This document shows positions 1-6,880 of a stretch of DNA of 12,386 nt, piece after piece. Within the stretch, counting starts at the first letter, position 1; every line of letters starts with the position of its first letter. The DNA is from DQTL01 sp964396505 (lineage in GTDB: Bacteria > Bacteroidota > Bacteroidia > Flavobacteriales > Flavobacteriaceae). Below the pieces are notes generated by a model. The model had not been told where the DNA came from, did not search any database, and saw only the letters and a program-made list of their open reading frames with translations. The translations under genes and the position numbers were made by a program. The DNA is taken from contig CAYNFJ010000065.1 of NCBI GenBank assembly GCA_964396505.1, forward strand, positions 1-12,386, read 5' to 3'.

Positions 1-1006
1 CTTCTGTTTCGACTATTTCATTTTGTTGTCCTGTAGAAAAACCCGTAGCAATAATAGTGACCGAAATGGCCTCTCCAATACTTTCATCATCACCAATTCC
101 CAAAATAATATTGACATCTTTACCGGCTTCGTTCGTAATATAATCGTTGATTTCTCCTATTTCATCAAAGGTTACTTCACTGGTTCCGGAAACAATCAAT
201 AGTAGTACATTTTTGGCACCGGTAATTTTGTTATCATTCAACAAAGGAGAATCCAAAGCACCGACAATGGCTTTTTGAGCTCTTTCTTCACCTGTAGCTG
301 TGGCAGATCCCATAATGGCTGTGCCGCTATTGGATAGTACCGTCTTGGCATCATTTAGATCGATATTTTGTTTGTAGTGATGTGTTATGACTCCGGCAAT
401 ACCTCTGGCAGCGGTGGCCAATACTTCATCTGCCTTGGCAAATCCGGATTTGTAGCCCAAATTTCCATATACTTCTCTGAGTTTATTATTATTAATGACA
501 ATTAAGGAATCTACCTGTTCACGCAAAGCGGTAATACCGTCTTGTGCTTGTTTCATTCTGGATCTTCCTTCAAATTCAAAAGGCATGGTCACAATTCCGA
601 CAGTCAACAATTCCAATTCTTTGGCTATTTTGGCAATGATAGGTGCTGCTCCTGTACCGGTACCACCACCCATTCCCGCTGTGATAAAAACCATTTTGGT
701 ATTGGTTGCCAAGAGTTCTTTAAGTACCAGATAAGATTCTTCTGCCGATTTGGCACCAATCTCAGGGTTCGCACCGGCTCCCATTCCATCGGTTAGATTG
801 ACTCCCAACTGTATTTTATTCGGTACCGGAGAATTATCCAAGGCTTGAGCATCTGTGTTGCATATTACAAAGTCCACTCCTTGAATATCTTGTAAAAACA
901 TATAATCCACAGCATTACCACCTCCGCCGCCAACACCAATTACTTTGATGGAATTGTATTTATTTTTAGGCATATCAAATGCGATTTCGTTTATATTTGT
1001 GTTCAT
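1..1006 (-). CDS. ftsZ: Cell division GTPase FtsZ, 3' end cut by window edge
   Basis: FtsZ is the tubulin-like GTPase that polymerises at midcell into the Z ring and recruits the division machinery. The frame is open from ATG at 1006 to the window edge, giving 335 residues. The N-terminal nucleotide-binding glycine loop (GVGGGGGNAV) is at about residues 24-33, the tubulin/FtsZ signature GGGTGTG at 113-119, and the T7 catalytic loop NIDLND at 214-219, which keeps the Asn and the two Asp needed to hydrolyse GTP of the neighbouring subunit. An in-frame TAA lies about 20 nt upstream, so ATG 1006 is the best start; no Shine-Dalgarno is present and the leader is A-rich. The end of the C-terminal domain, the linker and the peptide that binds FtsA lie beyond position 1. 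It follows ftsA by 37 nt, the widest junction in the window. Identification is certain. Confidence 0.98.
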   Translation of the reverse strand, partial: MNTNINEIAFDMPKNKYNSIKVIGVGGGGGNAVDYMFLQDIQGVDFVICNTDAQALDNSPVPNKIQLGVNLTDGMGAGANPEIGAKSAEESYLVLKELLATNTKMVFITAGMGGGTGTGAAPIIAKIAKELELLTVGIVTMPFEFEGRSRMKQAQDGITALREQVDSLIVINNNKLREVYGNLGYKSGFAKADEVLATAARGIAGVITHHYKQNIDLNDAKTVLSNSGTAIMGSATATGEERAQKAIVGALDSPLLNDNKITGAKNVLLLIVSGTSEVTFDEIGEINDYITNEAGKDVNIILGIGDDESIGEAISVTIIATGFSTGQQNEIVETE

Positions 1007-1043
1007 CTTTTTTGGTTTTATCTTTTATATACCTTTCTTTTAT
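1007..1043 (-). other. ftsA-ftsZ intergenic spacer
   Basis: These 37 nt are the longest gene-to-gene spacer in the window. On the coding strand they are strongly purine/A-rich, with a GAAAGG about 30 nt before the ftsZ ATG, too far to act as a Shine-Dalgarno for it. An A-rich leader without Shine-Dalgarno is the usual way Bacteroidetes start translation (family knowledge). I saw no clear flavobacterial -7 box (TAnnTTTG) or hairpin, so a separate ftsZ promoter is not supported here, though one inside ftsA cannot be excluded by eye. Confidence 0.5.
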
Positions 1044-2369
1044 TTATTCTGCATTTTCTAGAAATTCTTTCAATCTGTCAACCCAACGCTCAAAAAAATT
1101 CTTTTTATTTTTTCCCTTTTTTTCCATTGGCTCCTCTTCTATAGTTTCTTCCTCCGGATGTTCCTCTGTATTCTCCTCAATTGTTACATTGGATTGTCGT
1201 TCTTTTTCCAATTGTTTGAATCCACTCATCAATAAGCCTACTGAAGTAGCATAAATAGGATTGGATAATTCCTCATCAGAGTCTCCTGCCAAATGCTCGT
1301 TGGGATATCCGATACGGGTATCCATTCCCGTGATATACTCGACCAATTGCTTGAGGTGTTTTATTTGAGAACCTCCTCCGGTTAGGACTATGCCGGCTAT
1401 TAATTTGTCTCGTTGGGTATCATTGCCATATTTTTTGATCTCTTGATACACTTGTTCTACAATTTCTGTAATTCTGGCATGAATTATTTTTGACAAATTC
1501 TTCAGGGTTATTTCCTTTGGATCTCTACCTCTAAGACCGGGTATAGAAACTATCTCGCTATCTTTATTTTCTGCCGGCCACGCAGAACCAAATTTTACCT
1601 TTAATAATTCAGCTTGTTTTTCGATGATGGAACATCCTTCTTTAATATCATCGGTAATCACATTACCACCAAACGGGATAACGGCGGTATGTTTGATAAT
1701 CCCATCTTTAAAAATAGCCAAATCGGTCGTACCTCCTCCAATATCTATCAGGGCAACACCTGCTTCTTTTTCATCTTGTCCCAATACAGCATCGGCTGAG
1801 GCGAGAGGTTCTAATGTTATATTGGACAATCCCAAACCGGCGCTGGTAATACAACGTCCAATATTTCTGATACTGGCTATTTGCCCCACTACTACGTGAA
1901 AATTGGCTTCCAATCGTCCACCGTACATCCCAACAGGTTCTATAATATTGGGTTCACTATCTACTTTATAATCTTGCGGAATGACATGAATAATTTCCTC
2001 TCCCGGCATCATCGCCAATTTATACACTTGCGATAATAGATTTTCAATATCATCTTGATTAATAACCGTATCCGGATTAGGTCTGGTTATGTAATCACTG
2101 TGATGTAAACTGCGTATATGTTGTCCTGCAATTCCTACAGATACCTTTGTGATTTTATAGCCAGAAGCGGCTTCTGCTTCTTCTATAGCTTGTTGTATAG
2201 ACTGTATGGTTTGTGTAATATTGGTCACTACGCCCCGTTTTACACCAATACTTTTGGCACGTCCTGAACCGAGTATTTCAATTTTTCCATACTCGTTTTT
2301 ACGCCCAATCATAGCGACAATTTTGGTAGTTCCAATATCCAATCCAACTGTTATATTATTATCTTCCAT
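1044..2369 (-). CDS. ftsA: Cell division protein FtsA, actin-like membrane anchor of FtsZ
   Basis: FtsA is an actin-family ATP-binding protein that tethers FtsZ filaments to the inner membrane and signals to FtsW/FtsI. The 441 residues show the phosphate-1 motif (GLDIGTTK, about 9-16), the FtsA-specific SHS2 (1C) region around 80-165, phosphate-2 (IDIGGGTTDLA, about 208-218) and the adenosine motif (LTGGGSQ, about 329-335). After the core comes a Glu-rich, low-complexity linker (about 397-418), then a Lys patch and an amphipathic helix (about 424-439, FFERWVDRLKEFL) that fits the membrane-targeting sequence. The length slightly exceeds the roughly 420 residues of E. coli FtsA, owing to the acidic linker. 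The ATG lies 11 nt after the ftsQ stop. All diagnostic motifs are intact. Confidence 0.98.
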   Translation of the reverse strand: MEDNNITVGLDIGTTKIVAMIGRKNEYGKIEILGSGRAKSIGVKRGVVTNITQTIQSIQQAIEEAEAASGYKITKVSVGIAGQHIRSLHHSDYITRPNPDTVINQDDIENLLSQVYKLAMMPGEEIIHVIPQDYKVDSEPNIIEPVGMYGGRLEANFHVVVGQIASIRNIGRCITSAGLGLSNITLEPLASADAVLGQDEKEAGVALIDIGGGTTDLAIFKDGIIKHTAVIPFGGNVITDDIKEGCSIIEKQAELLKVKFGSAWPAENKDSEIVSIPGLRGRDPKEITLKNLSKIIHARITEIVEQVYQEIKKYGNDTQRDKLIAGIVLTGGGSQIKHLKQLVEYITGMDTRIGYPNEHLAGDSDEELSNPIYATSVGLLMSGFKQLEKERQSNVTIEENTEEHPEEETIEEEPMEKKGKNKKNFFERWVDRLKEFLENAE

Positions 2370-2380
2370 CTTCTATCTTT

Positions 2381-3100
2381 TTATTTTGAGCATACCACTT
2401 GATGCTTGTATTTTAAATTAATTAATTTATAAATTTTCATCTGCTCTGAATTCCATTTCTTTTTATAAAAAATCTTGAGTTTTTTTAATTTATCATCCAA
2501 ATGATCCATTTTACCCAATAATATTTTATGTCTTCCTATTCGTGTACTCAACAAATAATCACCATTTTCCTTAATATGATAGCCTATTATTTGTTTTTTA
2601 TACAAAGGATCTTTATTAATTTTTAGGATTAATTGAAACACTTCTTTTTCTTTTTTTTCATCAATTGCACCGGTAACCAAAGGAACCCTGGCCGCATAAT
2701 TAAAAGACAATGGCATCCTTGCACCCTGTCTATCAATATAATAAGCTATTTCTCCTTTTTGAACCCTTGCAACAGGTACCCGCTCTATAACATCCGCTTG
2801 TAACACTCCATCCAAAGTCATATACAGCTGTGCCTGTTCTATCATTTGGTCCATACGTACACGCTCCTCAATCTGGTGTAAATTTATCAATGATTTTGGC
2901 TTATTCAGAAGCCCGGCATCACTTTGTATCAACAATTTATTAACCGTTTCCGCACTGATAAAATCGGGGTGTTTTTCGGGAAAATTCACACTTATTTTAG
3001 TAATTTTTTCCTCATTGCTTTTATGTTGTGCAAAGCCGTATAGAAACCCGAGTAAGGCAATCATTAGTATGGTGATAATATATAGTTTCCAGTTTTTCAA
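2381..3100 (-). CDS. ftsQ: Cell division protein FtsQ, TTG start
   Basis: FtsQ is a bitopic inner-membrane protein that links cytoplasmic division proteins to the periplasmic synthases. The 239 residues contain a short Lys/Trp cytoplasmic tail, one transmembrane helix at about 6-23, a POTRA-like region at about 34-100, and a beta domain ending in INLKYKHQVVC near the C-terminus, as in Bacteroidetes FtsQ. Sequence similarity in this family is low, so position between murC and ftsA is part of the evidence. The start is TTG at 3100, overlapping the murC stop as TTGA. The first in-frame ATG would be residue 13, in the middle of the membrane helix, so TTG is preferred. No ATG or GTG is seen in the roughly 40 in-frame bases upstream. 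Confidence 0.92.
   Translation of the reverse strand: MKNWKLYIITILMIALLGFLYGFAQHKSNEEKITKISVNFPEKHPDFISAETVNKLLIQSDAGLLNKPKSLINLHQIEERVRMDQMIEQAQLYMTLDGVLQADVIERVPVARVQKGEIAYYIDRQGARMPLSFNYAARVPLVTGAIDEKKEKEVFQLILKINKDPLYKKQIIGYHIKENGDYLLSTRIGRHKILLGKMDHLDDKLKKLKIFYKKKWNSEQMKIYKLINLKYKHQVVCSK
3097..3100 (-). promoter_or_regulatory. murC stop / ftsQ start overlap (TTGA)
   Basis: The TGA stop of murC (3099-3097) overlaps the TTG start of ftsQ (3100-3098). Four-base overlaps of this kind usually let the terminating ribosome restart on the next gene. With a weak TTG codon and no Shine-Dalgarno, ftsQ translation probably depends on this coupling (inference), which would keep FtsQ below MurC in amount. 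Confidence 0.6.
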
Positions 3101-4452
3101 TTGGATAATTGTTTTAATTTTAATTGTACATCTGTTATCATTTCACCTATATCTCCGGCTCCCATCATCAGAATAATTCTTTTGTTGCTCGCTACAATTT
3201 CATCCGATAAATATTCGGGTTGTACCACAGCTACATCGGCTTGTAATCGCCTGATTTTTAAAGCTATATTATCAGATGTAACTCCTTCTATAGGATGCTC
3301 TCTAGCCGGATAAATGGGTAATAATATTACTTGATCAAAACGCGCTAAACTACTCACAAAATTGGCTTCAAAATCAAGTGTTCTACTGTATAAATGCGGC
3401 TGAAAAACGACCAAAATTTGTTCGTTGGGATACATTTCTTTCACGGTTTCAAAAACGGCATCAATCTCAGTAGGATGATGGGCATAATCATCTATCAAAA
3501 CCCATCGGTTTGTTTTCAAACGGTAGCTAAAACGCCGATGCACACCCTTATAGGAAAGTAAAGCTTTGGCAATGTCTTGAAGGGAAACTCCAATACTGTT
3601 TGCCATTGCCAAAGCAGCCATTGTATTCAGCACATTATGTCTTCCTGCCAAGGGCAGTGTGATGTTTTTATAGGTTTTATCCGGAGTTGTAACATCAAAG
3701 CGGTAAGATCCATCTACAATACGAATATTCGTAGCATCGTAATCGGCTTGTGCTTCGATCCCAAAGGTAGTTCCCTGAATGGGCAAGCCTTTTTTAATAA
3801 ATACTTCTTTAGATGCCAGTGTACCGAATTCTTGAAAGGTCTGTACTAATTCTTGAGATGATTGATAAATATCCAAATGATCGGCATCTACAGAAGTGAT
3901 ACACGCATAATCCGGATATAATTGAAGAAAAGACCGGTCAAACTCATCGGCTTCTACCACAGAATAGCGGGTGCCACCTAATACCAAATTAGATTGGTAA
4001 TTTTCGGCAATACCACCTAAAAAAGCAGTAGCATCTACCCCAGTTTCTTTAAATATATGAGCTAAAATACTACTGGTGGTCGTCTTACCGTGCGTCCCGG
4101 CAACTGCAAAACAAATCGTATCTTTTGTAACTTGTCCTAATAATTCTGCACGTTTGATGACGCTAAAATTATGGGACATAAAATAATCCAACAATGTATT
4201 TTCCAAACGTTTGACAGCCGGTGTGTAAACAATCAAAGCATCAAGATTCTTAAAAGCATCGGGTAATTCACTTAAATCATCCTTGTAACTAACCTCAATT
4301 CCCATAGCGATTAAACTACGGGTTATAGGAGAATCTGCACGGTCATATCCGGAAACATTCTTTCCTAAATAATGCATATATCGGGCTAAGGCACTCATCC
4401 CGATTCCTCCAATGCCTATAAAATAGATGCTATGTATAGTACCGAGATTCAT
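3097..4452 (-). CDS. murC: UDP-N-acetylmuramate--L-alanine ligase MurC
   Basis: MurC adds L-alanine to UDP-MurNAc in the cytoplasm with ATP hydrolysis, the first amino acid step of the peptidoglycan stem. The protein has the three Mur-ligase domains: an N-terminal Rossmann domain for UDP-MurNAc (FIGIGGIGMSALAR, about 11-24), a central ATPase domain with P-loop GTHGKTTTS at about 119-127 and ADHLDIY at about 190-196, and a C-terminal domain with DDYAHHPTE at about 321-329 and QPHLYSRT at about 351-358. I place the start at ATG 4452 (451 residues), which forms a TGATG junction with murG. A TTG immediately before it (4455) is in frame and would add one residue, but ATG is more likely. The length is normal for the family and all signature motifs are intact. 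Confidence 0.97.
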   Translation of the reverse strand: MNLGTIHSIYFIGIGGIGMSALARYMHYLGKNVSGYDRADSPITRSLIAMGIEVSYKDDLSELPDAFKNLDALIVYTPAVKRLENTLLDYFMSHNFSVIKRAELLGQVTKDTICFAVAGTHGKTTTSSILAHIFKETGVDATAFLGGIAENYQSNLVLGGTRYSVVEADEFDRSFLQLYPDYACITSVDADHLDIYQSSQELVQTFQEFGTLASKEVFIKKGLPIQGTTFGIEAQADYDATNIRIVDGSYRFDVTTPDKTYKNITLPLAGRHNVLNTMAALAMANSIGVSLQDIAKALLSYKGVHRRFSYRLKTNRWVLIDDYAHHPTEIDAVFETVKEMYPNEQILVVFQPHLYSRTLDFEANFVSSLARFDQVILLPIYPAREHPIEGVTSDNIALKIRRLQADVAVVQPEYLSDEIVASNKRIILMMGAGDIGEMITDVQLKLKQLSN

Positions 4453-4454
4453 CA
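4450..4454 (-). promoter_or_regulatory. murG stop / murC start overlap (TGATG)
   Basis: The murG stop TGA (4454-4452) shares its last A with the murC ATG (4452-4450). This is a classic stop-restart junction and supports ATG 4452 as the murC start and co-translation of the two genes. Confidence 0.65.
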
Positions 4455-5546
4455 ATGTTTTATAATTCTTTTTACTTGTTCCACGATTTGTTTGGTCGCA
4501 TCCGGCAAGGCTAACTTTTGGATATTTTCTGCCAATTGGTGTTGTTTCTCACTATCGTCTATCAAGGATTTAAAAATTGTAGGAAAATTTTCCAATTCAT
4601 TTTCTTTCAATAAAATAGCCGCATCTTTTTGCACAATAGCTATGGCATTTTTAGTTTGGTGATCCTCAGAAACATTAGGTGACGGAATAAAAATGACCGG
4701 TTTACCCACCATACATAATTCAGAAATAGAACCGGCTCCTGCCCTGCTGATTATAAAATCTGCCGCCGCATAGGCCAAGTCCATTTTATTCAAAAAAGCA
4801 TGAGTCTGCGTGGCATCTTTGGTATCGTATTTTTTGTACTCGTCTATATATAACTTTCCGGTTTGCCATATCAGTTGAACGCCGGATGCTATCAAAAAAT
4901 CTAAATTTTCTTCAATCAAACGATTTATAGCGCGGGCTCCTAGGCTACCACCTAGTACTAAGAGTGTTTTTTTGCTGCTATCTAATTTGAAAAAGTCTTG
5001 AGCTTCTGCCCTTTTATCAGTGATAGTCAATAAATCCTGACGTACCGGATTTCCGGTTTTGATGATTTTTTCTTTTGGAAAAAAACGCTCTAATCCATCG
5101 TAAGCTACACATATCGCATCGGCTTTTTTTGCCAATAGCTTGTTAGTAATCCCCGGATAGGAATTTTGTTCTTGTATTAAAGTAGGGATTTTTTTCAAAG
5201 CAGCGGCATAGAGTGTAGGTCCACTGGCAAAACCTCCTGTACCGATAACCACATCGGGTTTAAACTTGCGAATAATTTTGAAAGCACTACACAAACTACT
5301 GATTAGCTTAAAGGGAAATAAAAGATTTTTGAGTGTCAACTTACGTTGTAAGCCACTAATCCACAAACCTTTTATAGGATATCCGGCTTGCGGTACTTTT
5401 TCCATTTCCATACGATCTCTTGATCCTACAAATAAGATATTTGCCGCAGGATATTGAGCCTTTAATTCGTTGGCAATAGCCACAGCCGGATAGATATGTC
5501 CACCGGTACCCCCACCACTTAATACTATGTTAATCGACTGCTTCAT
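4452..5546 (-). CDS. murG: MurG, lipid II-forming GlcNAc transferase
   Basis: MurG transfers GlcNAc from UDP-GlcNAc to lipid I on the cytoplasmic face of the inner membrane, making lipid II. The 364-residue protein is a GT-B glycosyltransferase (family GT28). The N-terminal acceptor domain carries GGGTGGHIYPA (about 11-21, with the conserved His17), GTGGFASGP (about 102-110) and QEQNSYPGITN (about 125-135). The C-terminal donor domain carries GGSLGARAIN (about 199-208), the sugar-nucleotide segment SRAGAGSISEL (about 267-277) and EDHQTKNA (about 294-301). The ATG at 5546 falls inside the 55-base sequence repeated on the other side of an N gap. The gene is complete on the left side of the gap, and its first 17 nt overlap the end of ftsW once the duplicate is collapsed. 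Confidence 0.98.
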   Translation of the reverse strand: MKQSINIVLSGGGTGGHIYPAVAIANELKAQYPAANILFVGSRDRMEMEKVPQAGYPIKGLWISGLQRKLTLKNLLFPFKLISSLCSAFKIIRKFKPDVVIGTGGFASGPTLYAAALKKIPTLIQEQNSYPGITNKLLAKKADAICVAYDGLERFFPKEKIIKTGNPVRQDLLTITDKRAEAQDFFKLDSSKKTLLVLGGSLGARAINRLIEENLDFLIASGVQLIWQTGKLYIDEYKKYDTKDATQTHAFLNKMDLAYAAADFIISRAGAGSISELCMVGKPVIFIPSPNVSEDHQTKNAIAIVQKDAAILLKENELENFPTIFKSLIDDSEKQHQLAENIQKLALPDATKQIVEQVKRIIKH

Positions 5547-5566
5547 ACAATACGTCTAGTGGATTT
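5512..5566. repeat. 55-bp duplicated contig end, left copy
   Basis: This 55-base segment is identical, base for base, to 5667-5721 on the other side of the N run. It holds the first 35 nt of murG (5512-5546) and the end of ftsW (stop at 5530-5532). An exact copy at the inner edges of a scaffold gap is what two contigs sharing a k-mer overlap look like when a scaffolder fails to merge them; 55 is a common assembler k-mer size. It is not thought to be a biological repeat. Confidence 0.92.
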
Positions 5567-5666
5567 NNNNNNNNNNNNNNNNNNNNNNNNNNNNNNNNNN
5601 NNNNNNNNNNNNNNNNNNNNNNNNNNNNNNNNNNNNNNNNNNNNNNNNNNNNNNNNNNNNNNNNNN
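5567..5666. other. Assembly gap, 100 N, probably artificial
   Basis: There are exactly 100 Ns, a standard placeholder for a gap of unknown size. Because the flanks share a 55-base identical end and both adjacent genes (murG on the left, ftsW on the right) are complete, the true missing length is most likely zero. Removing one copy plus the Ns (155 positions) would give continuous sequence. Confidence 0.9.
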
Positions 5667-5721
5667 CCACCACTTAATACTATGTTAATCGACTGCTTCA
5701 TACAATACGTCTAGTGGATTT
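5667..5721. repeat. 55-bp duplicated contig end, right copy
   Basis: This is identical to 5512-5566. It contains the ftsW stop (5687-5685) and a second, truncated copy of the murG start (ATG at 5701-5699, 11 codons then Ns). That extra murG start is an assembly artefact and should not be annotated as a separate gene fragment. Confidence 0.92.
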
Positions 5722-6878
5722 TCATCATCCAAGTTTTTATTAATATTTATTTCTGCTTCTGTGGCACTCACACTTAACACAACACCAATAGCCAAGCAAG
5801 TCATCCAAATAGAAGTTCCTCCACTGCTGAGCAAGGGCAATGTTTGTCCGGTAACCGGAATCAAGTTACTGGCTACGGACATATTGATAATGGCTTGAAA
5901 AATAATAGGAAATCCTACGCCCAATACAAGTAATGTTGCAAAAATGGTTTGCGCTTTTTTTGCGACTACATAAAATCGAAACAATAGCCACATATATAAA
6001 AAGATGATACCTATTCCACCGGCCAAACCGTATTCTTCTACAATGATGGCAAAGATAAAATCGGATGAAGATTGCGGTAAAAAGTTCTTCTGCACACTTT
6101 TTCCGGCTCCTTTACCAAACATACCTCCGGTAGCAATGGCTATTTTGGCTTTTTCTACTTGATAAGTATCTTTTGGGTTTTTGTCTTGAAAATTGAGTAT
6201 TCTGTTTTTCCAAGTATCCGTTTTATGACGTAAACCACTGGAAAAACTTCGACCGACAAAGATGAATAACACCAATAGGACAAGTCCCATACCCATTACA
6301 TTCAATAGATACCGGAATGGATATCCTCCTAAAATACTCAAGATTGCCACAGATAAAAAGAGCAAAGCAGCCGTTGAAAAATTGGCCGGAAGTATGGTCA
6401 TAATAATTGCTCCTACCGGTAACCAAAGTCTCCAAAGACTCTCTCTAAAATCGATAATGGTATCCTTTCTTTTAGAAAAATACCGGGCGACATACATCAT
6501 CATCACTACTCCGGCAAGGGTAGAAGTTTGAAAACTAACTCCGACAAACGGAATTCGAATCCAACGACTGGCAGTAGCCCCTCCAATAGTAGTTCCCTTG
6601 GATAAAGTATAGAGCAATAATATAAAAACAAACGGTAATAACAACGTAGCACTTCCACTAAAATAGCGATACGGAATTCTATGAATGGCATACAACAACA
6701 CAAAACCTAAAAGTAGAATTAGGGCATGTTTCAGCAAATAACCGGATGTAGAACCCACTCCAATCACATTAGCCAAATTGGAACTGGCACTGTACATCGG
6801 TAAAAAGGAAATAGGTGCCAATATGAAAAAAATAGCCCAAATTCCTTTATCTCCTTTTATGTTTTGCAAAAATGACAT
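5685..6878 (-). CDS. ftsW: FtsW, SEDS-family septal peptidoglycan polymerase
   Basis: FtsW is a polytopic inner-membrane glycosyltransferase that polymerises lipid II into glycan strands at the septum, working with its partner transpeptidase FtsI. The 397 residues are rich in hydrophobic helices spread over about 12-375, consistent with the roughly ten-helix SEDS fold. SEDS hallmarks are the SDFIFAIIVEEYG stretch (about 272-284), whose Asp273 aligns with the catalytic Asp of FtsW/RodA, and the PVTGQTLPLLSSGGTS loop (about 341-356) near the C-terminus. A large extracytoplasmic loop lies at about 210-270. A polar C-terminal tail follows the last helix. The ATG at 6878 is 2 nt after the murD stop, and the 3' end overlaps murG by 17 nt in the collapsed sequence. 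RodA is the alternative, but the dcw location favours FtsW. Confidence 0.96.
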   Translation of the reverse strand: MSFLQNIKGDKGIWAIFFILAPISFLPMYSASSNLANVIGVGSTSGYLLKHALILLLGFVLLYAIHRIPYRYFSGSATLLLPFVFILLLYTLSKGTTIGGATASRWIRIPFVGVSFQTSTLAGVVMMMYVARYFSKRKDTIIDFRESLWRLWLPVGAIIMTILPANFSTAALLFLSVAILSILGGYPFRYLLNVMGMGLVLLVLFIFVGRSFSSGLRHKTDTWKNRILNFQDKNPKDTYQVEKAKIAIATGGMFGKGAGKSVQKNFLPQSSSDFIFAIIVEEYGLAGGIGIIFLYMWLLFRFYVVAKKAQTIFATLLVLGVGFPIIFQAIINMSVASNLIPVTGQTLPLLSSGGTSIWMTCLAIGVVLSVSATEAEININKNLDDENPLDVLYEAVD

Positions 6879-6880
6879 AC

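Noticed and set aside
495..1254. Small plus-strand open frames opposite ftsZ and ftsA, and similar ones opposite murC, murG, murD and ftsI (for example 3101-3313, 5266-5457, 7436-7732, 11885-12166)
   Set aside because: Each lies antisense to a well-supported conserved gene, has no recognisable motif, and shows composition typical of a shadow frame (runs of Ser, Cys, Ile and Phe).
4453..4455. TTG at 4455 as the murC start
   Set aside because: It is directly followed by an ATG that forms a standard TGATG junction with murG; ATG is the more likely start.
5512..5721. A direct repeat flanking unknown sequence, as in an integrated element with attachment sites
   Set aside because: The copies are exactly 55 bases, abut a 100-N placeholder on both sides, and the two genes sharing them are intact without any insert. 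An assembly overlap explains this fully.
6223..6703. Minus-strand open frames of 65-70 codons within ftsW in another frame
   Set aside because: They lie entirely inside ftsW, which is intact with its full motif set, and have no features of their own.
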